A program made the position numbers and the translations under genes. DNA of 64,000 bases from Histoplasma ohiense (lineage: Eukaryota; Ascomycota; Eurotiomycetes; Onygenales; Ajellomycetaceae), in NCBI GenBank assembly GCA_017607445.1, contig JAEVHH010000004.1, positions 3,906,001-3,970,000 on the forward strand. Reading direction: 5' to 3'. This document shows positions 49,681 through 60,290 of this stretch, piece after piece (position 1 is the stretch's first letter; the number at the start of each line of letters is the position of its first letter). Under the pieces are notes generated by a model that was not told the origin of the DNA, did not search any database, and saw nothing but the letters and a program-made list of their open reading frames with translations.

Positions 49681-52499
49681 GTTCCCCGTGAATCTCGGAA
49701 CATATTCTTCATGGCTCGCAATCTTGAATGAGGCAGAGTTCGGTTATATTGCAAGGGTAGGGTAGCTGTGGTCCCTCTAAGCCTTTCTCGCCGCGGTCAA
49801 ACCAGCTTTGGAACCTTGGAAACGAGGCAGTTGTCAGCTGATCTTGGGCAGGACGACGATCTATTGCTACTGAAGCATTACGAACAATCATTCTATAATA
49901 TTTCTTTACTATCCAAGAAGAAAGAATGTCCCAAGATATTTTTCCGGGAAAAAGGGATCGGGGAGACCACTCTTGGAGCCTTGTCTAGGCCTGACATGCT
50001 AAAAACGGCCTTGGTGCAGGGGAATAAGGCACAAATATCAATGATGATGAAGTCAAGTGAAACGAAGGATCCTGGTCCACACAACAGATAACCCAACTGG
50101 GATGTCAGGCAGGGTCAAAAAACCCTTCCTTATCCTGAAACCATCTATCCTTAGGCGATCGTCTGCTTCAGAAACCGCTCTTGAAACACCTGGTTCTTCT
50201 CCCCTGATTCCTCACTGACACCTCCTCGCTCATTCCACCGATCTCTCCTCGCCAGTAATTGACGACAGCGGTAAAGTCGAGACATGCGGCTTCAACAGTC
50301 ATAATGCTGTTTCAATTCATCCTCCATAAAATCTACACTTCTCGATCTGACTTTGAAACGAAGAAGCCAGTGAGCTGAATAAGTGCGCGTCAGCGTCACC
50401 AGTTTCACAGCGGGGCTTTCAAATAGGCAAGGATGTCAAGCTACAATCACCGTATGTCACCGTACACTGCTGGTAAATGGCCCTCCTGATTTTAGTTGTT
50501 ACCACACGCGGTTGGGGGTAAGATCTTTGTCATTGTAGACATTTATCAAACTTTACACTCTGAGTAGCAGAGGTGTGGTGCACATGGTTTCTTGGGTCTT
50601 CTGGCAACAGAAAAACGGACAATTGTGAAACATGTTTCAAGCAAAGAGCAATATGCGGTGTCAGGAATCACACCATGTAGAAGTGTTATAAGGAGAATCC
50701 TCTGAAGAATGATCTTCCAACCCTTTTTGTACACTCCAGTTCACGATTCCCAGTAGTCAGGAAGAGTAACCCCCTTTGAGGTTCCGAATGAGGGAAGTAG
50801 AATGCTGAAGAGCTTCTTTTCAACTCCGAACCGTCTTAGTAGCCACAATGTATCGCTCTCGCTTTGTTGAAGTCAACCCATTTGATGTTTAGGAAAATGC
50901 CATGGGCAAACTCCATGACGATGTATTCAACCCCAACAGCAAATGATTGCCGTTTGCGGAGAACGATGTGGTATGGAATTTTGACAAATGACCTTAAAGC
51001 AATCATTCACGGTAAGGAGGAAAAGCCTGATGAAATCCACCCTCTGCAAGTTTCTTCAGATTGGTCTCCCTGCCACAACCTGTGTGGTTACAGACAGTTT
51101 CCTTGGGCGATGCGACATCAAATTCAATAAATATTTCCTCAAAATTCTTCTATTCATGTAGATGAATCGCCCTACACGTAGGAGGGGAGTGTTCGACTGG
51201 CATTTGATTCTGTTGATGCAAACAGATAGGATTGAAACTCATGAGCTGAAGGCTCAGATCCTATGTGGCGCAAGTGATTGGATGTGTACAAGTCGAGGGT
51301 ATTTGGTTTGAAAATTTTTATTTGGTTGTCTGAGGCTGATTTCAGAATCGTTCGCCACCCATGGGCATACCTTGTCTTGGTCCTTCCATCAAACAATTCC
51401 GTTATTGGATAGACTGGAGAATTATCCGAAGATGCTGTTCAACTTACCTCCCCAACAGGCACAGAGCAGAATCCATAATTACATAACAACAAACGAAAAG
51501 AAAACAAAGAGAAAGAGAGCCGCTTTTAGGCACGAACATGCAAACGAAAGCCTTCCCGACAGTCTTTGATGCCACTGGGCATAAACGTGACCGCCATTAG
51601 CAACCTTAAAGGCAACTAGCCGATATGGTGCCACTCGTGCCCCAAATATCTCAAACCGGAAGTCCTCCCGCCTGCCCACGACTCCCGCGGCCGTCATGAT
51701 AGCTGGTGGTTACCCGTAGCATCTCCATTCTCATCTATCCTTTGGAGCGCCATCTTTTGATGAATGATATGCAGGCGGTGCGGAGGGTGCCATTGGAGAT
51801 TCCTCATTTACTTCATCGCTTGCAATTCGCACGGATCAATTTATGGGTGGGCTTGACATGTTTCGAGGACTTCCTCTTTTCCATGCCGAAAGCATGGGAA
51901 GAAGGAAGTGAGGTATGAGAGGGCATATATAATTCCTTTCCAGTTGAAGTAGGGTGTCAGGAGAGATCGGAATTCTAAGATAAAACCTAATTTTTATTAT
52001 TGAGCGTTTATAAATGAGCTTACCTTTGTGAGTTGACCTTGTAGAAACACTCAATCATGTGAGGGATGGAAGTGAGCCAAACCTACCTTTGAGGGAGGAA
52101 AAGATCCCGCGTTGCAGGATCCAATTTGTGCCGGGAAACATGTGGTTCACAGAAAAAGCTGATTGATTTGGGACTCGACTTCCGAGGGTCCGAAAGGCGG
52201 GAATAATTGTATGATAAGATCGAATTAAATCCCGACCCTGTTTCCCTCAGATTATACATAGGCTTTGTTATTAACGGAGCAACCAAGACATTAGAAAATA
52301 TGCTTCCATAGCCAACGCCTCTGAAGCTCCAAGTGGAGGCGTTGGTTTCGATGCCTTTTTTGGGTCTGCCCGCGCCGCGAAAATACCGATCCTTACCGAC
52401 TCTCGGAGTCCCATGGAACATGCAATAAACCAAAAGAAAGTAAGCATCTGATGGCAGTATCTCACGGCCAGTTCCATCCGCGTCCCTTCTTCTAGGACC
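49681..52499. other. Gene-poor region upstream of lipase
   Basis: Contains the lipase promoter. Minus-strand frames at 51479-51697 and two overlapping ones at 52083-52507 read with ordinary composition, but neither shows a family motif or splice support. They could be remnants. Nothing else is supportable. Confidence 0.4.
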
Positions 52500-52760
52500 T
52501 CGGCCACTCCCAGGAGAAGATCACTGAACTAAATCCTGACGTTGCTTCCATCCCCTCAAACCACCTTCTCCGCTGGCACTTCTGACAGAGTGTTCTGAAA
52601 AACATGAGGGGAGCTGGAAAGCCTTCGTTTGAACATGACTCACCCCCTGGATCTGACCAATTGAGGGAAATCCTGGAGGAACCTTTCGCGCCTGAACGGC
52701 TTGAAATGGAGCCTTCATCTCGACTGAAACACAGTTTGAGTCAAAAGGGTCTCAAGATAC
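52500..52760 (+). pseudogene. HNH endonuclease-family C-terminal fragment, inverted
   Basis: The plus-strand frame reads SNHLLRWHF, stop, QSVLKNMRGAGKPSFEHDSP, then GSDQLREILEEPFAPERLEM. In intact fungal HNH_2 (PF13391) proteins this segment runs on as LLRWHFRQ..., with Arg at the stop position. TGA in place of CGA is the change expected from a C-to-T mutation at CpA on the opposite strand, or from RIP. This C-terminal end lies on the strand opposite to the HNH domain fragment at 52855-53541. Confidence 0.65.
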
Positions 52761-52854
52761 AGAGTCAAGGATTCTTCCATCGACTCCCATATCGTCGGGG
52801 ACGAAGGAGTGATTTTAAGCAAAATCAGCAACATTCCCATTGCACACTTAACAT

Positions 52855-53541
52855 ATCAGTCAAAATCAATTTACATCTGGATTCACCGAGATCGAGTAAT
52901 CGTCAAACAATTGATGTACACTTGATAGAAGAAGCCATTTTGAATTGCGTTGACGGGTTCAGAATAGTTGCCTGAGTCCTCATTGGTGATCCATAGGCTG
53001 AAATTGTTTTCAACCCAAAAGCTTTCTTTTTCAAGAGGGAATATATGGGCTGCGTCAGAGGCTGCCCATCTATTTATGTCAGCGGAGCGATTGACAATGC
53101 CAGTGAAGACACACTTTCCATCTCTAGCCCGCACACCATTCTCGAAGTCCGCGACCCGGGGGGGGGACGTAGACGGCACGCAAACAGCTCATTACTGAGC
53201 TCAATAGAGTCTATCCTAGTCAGCCAGTGCGTTTATTATTTACTCTCTTGCTTCGACTGTCAAAAACCCTACGGTCATCAGGAGCATAGATCTCGTAATC
53301 TCCGGGCGCTAAGGGTTGATTCGCTTGCGAGATGTTTTGCCCAGCACTGGTCTTGACAATCAGGGGCCGCAGTTCTATAGGCGGGGCGAGTTCAATCACC
53401 AAGACGATGTTGAGCATGATAATGAAATTGGACTGCGAAACTAAGCCATCTTGAAATAGCATCTGTCCCGTCGAACCCATCGAAAAAATGGACATTTCAC
53501 CCATCAGCAGACAGGACTGACTGATCCTCACTGGCAGGCAT
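52855..53541 (-). pseudogene. HNH endonuclease-family gene, N-terminal part, RIP-like stops
   Basis: The ATG at 53541 opens MPASEDQSVLSADG, then TGA at 53497-53499 where the family has Arg (DGRNVHF). The middle continues in another frame: DGLVSQSNFIIMLNIVLVIE, then NQPLAPGDYEIYAPDD. The HNH block follows in a third frame: FENGVRARDGKCVFTG, then DAAHIFPLEKESFWVENNFS, WITNEDSG, and INCLTITRSR or, in the shifted frame, SVHQLFDDYSISVNPDVN followed by TGA. CxxTG and AAHIFP mark the metal-binding site of HNH_2 proteins. Stops and at least three frame changes make it dead. Its C-terminus is found inverted at 52500-52760. Confidence 0.75.
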
Positions 53542-54032
53542 TATGTTAGCTATTCTCAAACACATCGCCGTTGTCATTTAGGCAACCCTTCCCCGAGAGA
53601 CCTGAGGATGGACAAGACTTGGAAGAAAAATAATAACGTCAGAGCCCTCGTATTCGGCCGGGAAGATATATTCTCCGAGCGTCTCAGCACCTCTAAATTT
53701 CTTAGGTCCCTGTGATGCCTGGTTCAACTTGGAGAGCAAGCTGGAGCCAAGCAAAGGAAATGATGATTCGGAGTCTATTTAAACATGGTGCACGTCTCCC
53801 AGGGCAGTGCCTTCATCAGAGTTGTTCAGGCAGTGTTCAAATTGTGTTCGCTCTGTCCCTCACATGAAGAATCAGTTAGATAAACGAGGTGAGTCTTCAA
53901 CGCAGAGGGCTTGTTGATCCATGGATTTTGTCTTTGGCTATCCTGGGGAGGAAGGACCGTTACTAGCTCCTAATACTCCGTAATGTCACCAGTGCAACGT
54001 TATTATACCCATTTATTTCCAGTCATATAGCC
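53542..54032. other. Intergenic region, no gene seen
   Basis: Between the HNH relic and the YCII gene; holds the promoter of the latter. Nothing coding is recognised. Confidence 0.5.
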
Positions 54033-54455
54033 ATGCCCCGCTTCATCGTCATAGTCCTGGCAGATGCCGAGGCCGAGTCAGGCGCGATGTCCACAACCGA
54101 ACAATTTGCAGACATGACAACCTTTAATGAGGAGCTGGTCAAAGCCGGCGTCATGGTCAGCGGAGAGGGTCTTCTTCCCTCTTCACGCGACTGGTACCGG
54201 CTTTCGTTTTCCTCGACCGCCGACCCCACCGTCGTCAAGGGCCCTCTTGAGAATCCGGCTCTGAGTGGCTGGTGGGTGATCAAGACCAAGGATGTGGACG
54301 AAGCGCTCGAGTGGTGCAAGAAGATCCCGTTCAAGTCCGGAGGGGTTGAGCTGAGGCGGATTGCTGAAGCGGATGATTTTGGGGCAGAGTTTACTGATGA
54401 GCTGAAGGCACGAGAAGGGGCTATGAGGGCGAAGCTCGGTGAGGGTGAAGCCTAA
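54033..54455 (+). CDS. YCII-domain protein
   Basis: An uninterrupted 140-codon frame with an ATG at 54033. MPRFIVIVLADAEAESGA, MTTFNEELVKAGVMVSGEGL, GPLENPALSGWWVIKTKDVD and EALEWCKKIPFKSGGVELR are in the order of YCII-related (PF03795) dimeric alpha-beta barrel proteins of about 130-140 residues. Such proteins are small and soluble and most have no proven reaction; some relatives handle chlorinated or other small aromatic compounds. The frame is GC-richer than the surrounding sequence, as expected for an active gene in AT-rich DNA. Confidence 0.85.
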   Translation: MPRFIVIVLADAEAESGAMSTTEQFADMTTFNEELVKAGVMVSGEGLLPSSRDWYRLSFSSTADPTVVKGPLENPALSGWWVIKTKDVDEALEWCKKIPFKSGGVELRRIAEADDFGAEFTDELKAREGAMRAKLGEGEA

Positions 54456-55417
54456 GGGTAGATGTCGGCTGTGGGCAGTGACGTGTGCTTCTATAGCTTC
54501 AACGCTAGATACTTTGCATTTGATGTTAACTCTGCCCACTGCGGAATAGCCCGTCCGGGATTTTGGACCTTTGGTGTCTGAACCTCTTTATTAGCATGCG
54601 GACGAAGTGAAGTGTCGGTCTGACGTTTGACTGTTTGATACAAATCCCATTGCAGAAACTTGGAAAAAATCTATCAGGAGACGAAGTTCAAACTATTTGA
54701 ATGAAAATACTGTTTCGTTCTTGAATGATACCTCTTGTAGTATTTCTATATGTTACACCTTGTTATATTTAGCAAATATATGTAATATCTATTTCAGTTT
54801 ACTTGTAACAGCGCACTGCCTATAGAATGGTTACTAATATATTTAAACTGTTTCCGAACAGTGCTTGCCGCCAGAATTGTTGCCTTCTGCTGCTACGACT
54901 CAGAAGAATGGATACACGTATCATCTTTCCTCCGGCAGACAAAGATTCGTATCATAGCATCTATCTAAGGATATTCTTATTGTCATTGCAAATGCCTGCC
55001 TGTCTCCTTTTTATTTTTAGTTTTTCCGCCATAATATCTGCAGGTTTCTTTCTTTTGGGGGTTCTCTTAGGCGGCCAGCTGTTACTGCGGGACCTATTTC
55101 TTAGATATCTATCATTTTGCAACTGATAACACTAATGAAAGGGAATGGCGGGAAACAAAATCAATACATTTCGCATCAGCTGCATCGGTTATTAAGATCA
55201 TGTCCTGAATCTGCTTAGTTAGGCATCTATGCGATAATGATTGATCTCTAGACATAAGTTAAAAGCAAATTTGAATACCTTCTTATGTTGACACGCTGTG
55301 ATATTGTTCCCGAATCCCGACCCTCTGGATACGCTAAATAACATAACAAAAATGTGGATATCATTGAATTTGAGAAAGTGTAAGAAAATATACTGCCACA
55401 ACAATAAGTAAGACATT
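54456..55417. other. Convergent intergenic spacer
   Basis: Between the YCII gene (+) and the unknown gene (-). AT-rich, with short plus-strand frames that lack motifs. No gene is seen. Confidence 0.5.
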
Positions 55418-56671
55418 CTAAACGACAATCACGCTAAGATTTGTCGCAGGATTGAATGGAACCTGTTTGACCTGATCGAAATTTACCTGGTGGCCGCGGA
55501 ACTGAGCAAGGGTTGGTCGAACAGCGCGTTGCTGAGATAGCAGAGCCAGATCCCTTGGGTTGGTTGTGTGCTCGTCAGAGTTGCGGCCCATGCTTTGCAT
55601 GGCGCTAGGATCAATCGCCCCACCTTCCCTTATGAAGGGAAACGTGAACTCTAAATAAGAAAACCGGGCATTAGCAGCACCCTCCCCAGGCTCAATCGAG
55701 TAATGTACATACATACATGGTCCTCAAGGACGGCAGCTCTTTTTAGATCTTTTTTTAGGCGGAAAGAGAAAGGGAAGAATTGTAGCTGAGACTTTAAAAC
55801 ATACCATAGCGACACACAGCATCAATAAATACCGGGGATATTCTCCAGGCTCTTTCATCAGCATCTATTTGGTGCGGGACGCCCGCCTATAGCTCATGTC
55901 AATTGGAAACCAATAATATCGGATGGGAAACAAACCGTACCTGCCGGTCGTCTTGTTGGCTATCTCGATAAAATTCGGTTGTTCCACCGAACAAAACAAG
56001 TTCGTAAAACCGACCAGACTCGCCTACAAGTCGTGTTCCAAAACCAGGGGCTGTGATTTGGGGAGGCGTATTTACACGCCCATTGGTCATGTAGGTGATG
56101 AATAGGTGAGCACCTGCCTCATGTACTATTGTTGTAGCAAAGAGGAACTGGAACATGCGAAATCGGTGGATCTGCTCTGGCCTCTGGGCAGCATATGTCA
56201 TATCTCGCACCCTCTAAAGCAAAATTTTGAGAACAGTCCTCTTCTTTGTTGATCAGCTAAAAGACTACTTACGGATCCATTGAGGTGAATACCCTGGGCG
56301 CGAGGATTAAACGATTCACGGGGCCCTGTCCATACGGCCCTTTCATGGTATCCCAAGCAGTCTTGGGTGTGAATGGTGTCGTCCACAACAACTATGGGAA
56401 AATTCAACCGAAGTAACTGCAGAAAGGGCCGAACAAACAGGTATGCGGCTTCTGCATCTTTGCTGAACATACAGGAACCGAGTCTTTGATCGTCATAGCC
56501 CAATGCTAAATCACGCAAAGCCGCAGTGCCTTGCTCACTTTCAAGAATGGCTAGTGCAATAGAGATCGCCGAAGCAATGTGGGCGAACTCAATTGAGTCG
56601 GATGGGTATTCCGTAATGCGTGAGCCCTGCGTTGGACGTGCGGCAATGATGAATGTCCGAGTGTCCATCAT
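55418..56671 (-). CDS. Conserved fungal protein of unknown function (HEAGAH motif), divergent partner A
   Basis: Four exons on the minus strand: 56273-56671, 55941-56213, 55805-55886 and 55418-55650, encoding 328 residues. The ATG at 56671 starts MMDTRTFIIAARPTQGSRIT. Conserved-looking blocks are FLFATTIVHEAGAHLFITYM, APGFGTRLVGESGRFYELVL and FGGTTEFYRD. HEAGAH resembles a zinc-peptidase HExxH but has one extra residue, so metal binding is not shown. The second intron was placed at the GAGCTATAG acceptor because that alone keeps the frame into exon 4. No signal peptide or membrane helix is evident. It is divergent from the gene at 57124 with 452 nt between the starts, and both look like members of fungal families without a named function. 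They may work together. Confidence 0.8.
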
Positions 56672-57123
56672 TGAAATAAAGTAAGATCAGAAATATGAAG
56701 CCGTATTCAAAGAAACTGGACTGGAGAAAGCCAGGCAGGCCGAAAGAGCAAGAGTCTGCCTACCAGGAAAGATACTAGTACGCAGAGAGTGGATAGCAAT
56801 TTTGCAAGGAGCGAAAAGCTACCACTCTACATGTCGTTGAGTGAAAGCATTACTTGATCCTCAGCCAGAGGCAGAGCTGTCTCACATGGGAGTAACTTGT
56901 TGATATCCTGTCGTGTTCTTGCAACTTGAATGCAATATCAGGCCTGGGCGCTTAGAACTGGGCGTCAATTTAGCGATTATCCAATTAGAGCTCCAAGGTT
57001 CGATCCCCGCGGCTAGAGCGTCACATGATGACTTCGCACCTGCATCTCATCAACAAGAGCTTGAACACGAATAGTTTTGAGGTATTCGGCTCACTTGTGT
57101 TTGGACCCCCGATATCTCACCTT
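56672..57123. promoter_or_regulatory. Shared divergent promoter of the unknown gene pair
   Basis: 452 nt between two divergent ATGs, compact enough for shared control. No binding site can be named with confidence. A GGTTCGATCCCC string at about 56997 was considered as a tRNA T-arm and rejected. Confidence 0.5.
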
Positions 57124-58252
57124 ATGGCGGCTAGCTCGGCACAGATACCAGCGAGCGATCTCGGGCCTGAGCACTTTGTCGCTCTGGAACAAGCCATATT
57201 GAATGTTCTATCTACAAGGCTTGCCTTCGAAACGTTTGCGCAGGTTGTCGATGGCATACCCACCCGTGACGCTTACTTTGAATACTATTTACCCACGCCA
57301 CGACCAGAGTATTCTCAGAATCTGATGCCAAGTGACAAGGCGAGAGAAATTGTCTGGGAATATCTTAGGCGCTTCCATGTTGGCGGTGTAACGTTTCCCG
57401 TCGATGTTAGTGATGTTTCTTTACATTCTTCTAGATAGATGCTCTCCTATTTCAAACCCCAGTTTAGTCGTGCTTATCGTGAGTTACAGCGTGCACAAGC
57501 ATACCAGGATGCCTCGCTCGAGTCAAGTAGTTTCAAGCTGCGCATGTTCGAACTGGTTGCAATTGCCTGTCATAATATCGCAGCAGAACTATACACCAAT
57601 GCAGGAGGAGGTCTCAGAAAGCCAGCCAGTCCTCCACAACCACCGCCTAGCAGCCATCCGCTAATTCGGCCCGCCCCACCAAATATAGCTGAGCTATTCC
57701 ACGATGAGTACGAGGAATGGAGGCAGTATCCAAACGGCGTTGCAGATGTCGTTGGGTACTGGGCCGAGTACCGTCTATTCGGCGGCGTCGTTCTATTTGA
57801 TCGCGGCACCACCGGTCAGGAGGTAGGTATAATAATACTAGCATCTCTTAGAGCAAAGCGGTGCATCCCCCAGACCCAATTTTCTCAAGCATGCCCCGTG
57901 AGTACGTAACGTAACGAAGTTCTCACAAACCCTCTCCCCCCAACAGTGCAAGAGCGCCTATATCCACCCCATCAAAGGGCGCAAGATATTTCAGCTTTCC
58001 GCCCAGCAAATCGAGGGGTTTACCGGGTTTGCCCTCTCGAAACATCCGCCCAACCATCTAGTCTCGTATGATACGCGATTTTTCCCGGAGCGCTCCGCCA
58101 AGCGCGTCGACCCGGTTGATTCCATGGCCCTGCTCATATACCGTGACGTTTATGAGCGGAAACCTCCTGCTCCTGGGCGGCGACGATGCGTGCTCTATCC
58201 AGAAGATGATCCTGGGTTATTTGACCAAATTCAGAGACTTGCTTCTGGATAA
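57124..58252 (+). CDS. Conserved fungal protein of unknown function, divergent partner B
   Basis: Proposed exons 57124-57405, 57439-57822 and 57947-58252 give 323 residues. Conserved-looking blocks are EIVWEYLRRFHVGGVTFPVD, YFKPQFSRAYRELQRAQAYQ, DEYEEWRQYPNGVADVVGYW, AEYRLFGGVVLFDRG and YDTRFFPERSAKRVDPVDSM. The second intron (57823-57946) is normal. The first junction is odd: the 33 nt from 57406 to 57438 stay in frame but end in TAG, directly followed by the ATG at 57439. Either an extremely short GTTAGT...TAG intron is removed, or the gene is interrupted by a stop. No catalytic motif, signal peptide or membrane helix is recognised. It shares its promoter region with partner A. Confidence 0.7.
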
Positions 58253-59756
58253 AAAAAATAAAAAAATAAAAAAAAAATCACGACGCTCTGCTGGACTAGT
58301 ACCACACGGTGTGTGGTTAATTTAAGGTAATTTAAATGCTTTGCTTTGCTTGTCTCTGGCGATACTATTTCCACCGGCAGTCGTGTCGAGCGAAGAGGTT
58401 CTAAATTCATCCTTGGTACAAACCTGTCGAATGGATTCGTTGTTCAGCCGTACGCTATGGTCGAACTCCGGAATTAAAACAAGAAAGAAAGGAAAAGGGG
58501 AAAGGGGAAAGGGGGAAAGGGAAAACTACGTCCAGGTCGGGAAGAGACGACCCGGTTTTAGTTTCTGATTCAAATTGCCTTGCCGGGCCCGGTACGATAT
58601 CGATTATCGATCAACGAGGAATTATGTTTTTTATGAGGCTGGTTTCTCAAACAAGTCCTCACTTGTCAACGCCCACATTGTCCTTTTTTCTCTAGGATAT
58701 ATATAGATATATATATCTAGTAGATAAGTGGAAACGAAAGGACGTTAGAGCCGGCGTAAGGTTGAGAACATGAATAAATGAATGAATCAAGCTTGCGGAG
58801 AGGGATCTGATTTCGATTTTACTTTATTGTATTGTATTTTACTTCCACTTTACTTCTACTTTAGTCAATTAATAAATTAAATTATTTTGAAAAAGTTTCT
58901 GCCTACATATATATATATGTATGCAACTGAAAAAAAAAAAAAAAAAAAAAAAAAAACAGGAAAGAAACTCTCAACACTGGTTAAGGAAGGCTCTTCCTTA
59001 TCTTATGCTGCCAGCAAACAGACCAAGGTCTGAGATACGGGTCCCAGCAGATCACCCGGGTCCGCTCCGTATGTGCAGCAGTATCTGGTGATTCAATGCT
59101 CTCTCTCTCTCGCGGAGCAGTTCCAGTGATACCCCCGAAGCCAAACGGAGGAATCCCGTAAAATATAGCCCCAATACAAGGTGCATCTGCAGCTTCGTCA
59201 GAATCTTCTTCTTCCTGCATCCCTCCCCCCCCCCCCCATCCATCCACGTCGTACATTGTGGATGTACGCGATGCTCCCACGTTCATACCCCCAAAAGCGC
59301 CACCGGAATGAGAGTAATCCCACCCAAAAGACATATATATATAAATACCTTCCTTCATATATATCAATATACCACAGATAGAATCACATCTCAGCCCTTC
59401 AATTCACCATCTCAATTCAGATATGCACGGAATATATATGCGGTTGAATAATAATAACAATAACAGTATGGCAAGTTTAAGCACACACGCCCTCTCCCCA
59501 CTCCCAAGTAGCAACCACCACCCGCTCAGCAAAACATGAAGAAACGGAAAGGAAAACCGCGAATGAATTACGGCTGGAATAATTGTGATAAGTAATAATA
59601 AAGAATCATAAATAATTTATAGAAGTCGCAAAAACTTCACCCCCAGCTAAAGATAAAATAAAAATAAGTAGTAGCATACAGGGATGCAGGGATGTAGGAA
59701 ACAGCCCCCCCTGGGAGGAAATTCCCATGCAAATCATTATGAAGTTCCTTAAACAA

Positions 59757-59799
<43 letters not shown>

Positions 59800-60290
59800 C
59801 AGAGAAGTGAAAAAAAAACAGAACGAATCGAGAAAAGGCTTCGAATATAGAATAAAGAAACAATCAGAGAAAAGAAAAGCCAAAAATAATAATAATAATA
59901 ATAATAATAAATACCCACAAAGATGGAATGGGAAACAAAAAAAGATCAATCAAATAAAATGGTCAAAACCCATCTAAAGCGAAACTCCGATCCAATGCTC
60001 TGCTCTGGTAATGGTTTGAAATGGAAAAATGGTATTCGTCATAGAGTAAAAAGATTGGAAAAGAAAAGTCAAGTCAAAAACTGGAGAATGAGTGGGAAAT
60101 CGCGTTGTACAGCCTCGCCAGATACTGAAACAGTGCGGGAGAAAACCAGAGAACAAAAACAACACAGAAAACCCGCCAAAACCGCCAAGTGTGTGCGCCC
60201 TTGACAAGTAGTCGCAATAAATTGGATCGCCAATAGTTATCTATGGGCTTCTTCATGTTCAGTGTTTTGGGATGGTTGGTTTCAACTGTT
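58253..60290. other. Convergent intergenic region with long homopolymers
   Basis: Between partner B (+) and the cyclin gene (-). Contains an A run at 58930-58957, a C run near 59227-59237, an A run of about 34 at 59758-59791, and an (AAT)n tract at about 59886-59910. Open frames here translate these tracts. No gene is seen. Confidence 0.65.

Noticed and set aside
56950..57015. GGTTCGATCCCC string as a tRNA T-arm
   Set aside because: The T-stem does not pair properly and no D-arm or anticodon arm can be folded upstream.
59606..59949. Minus-strand frames with poly-Phe or poly-Tyr runs
   Set aside because: They read through A and AAT repeats and occur in all three frames.
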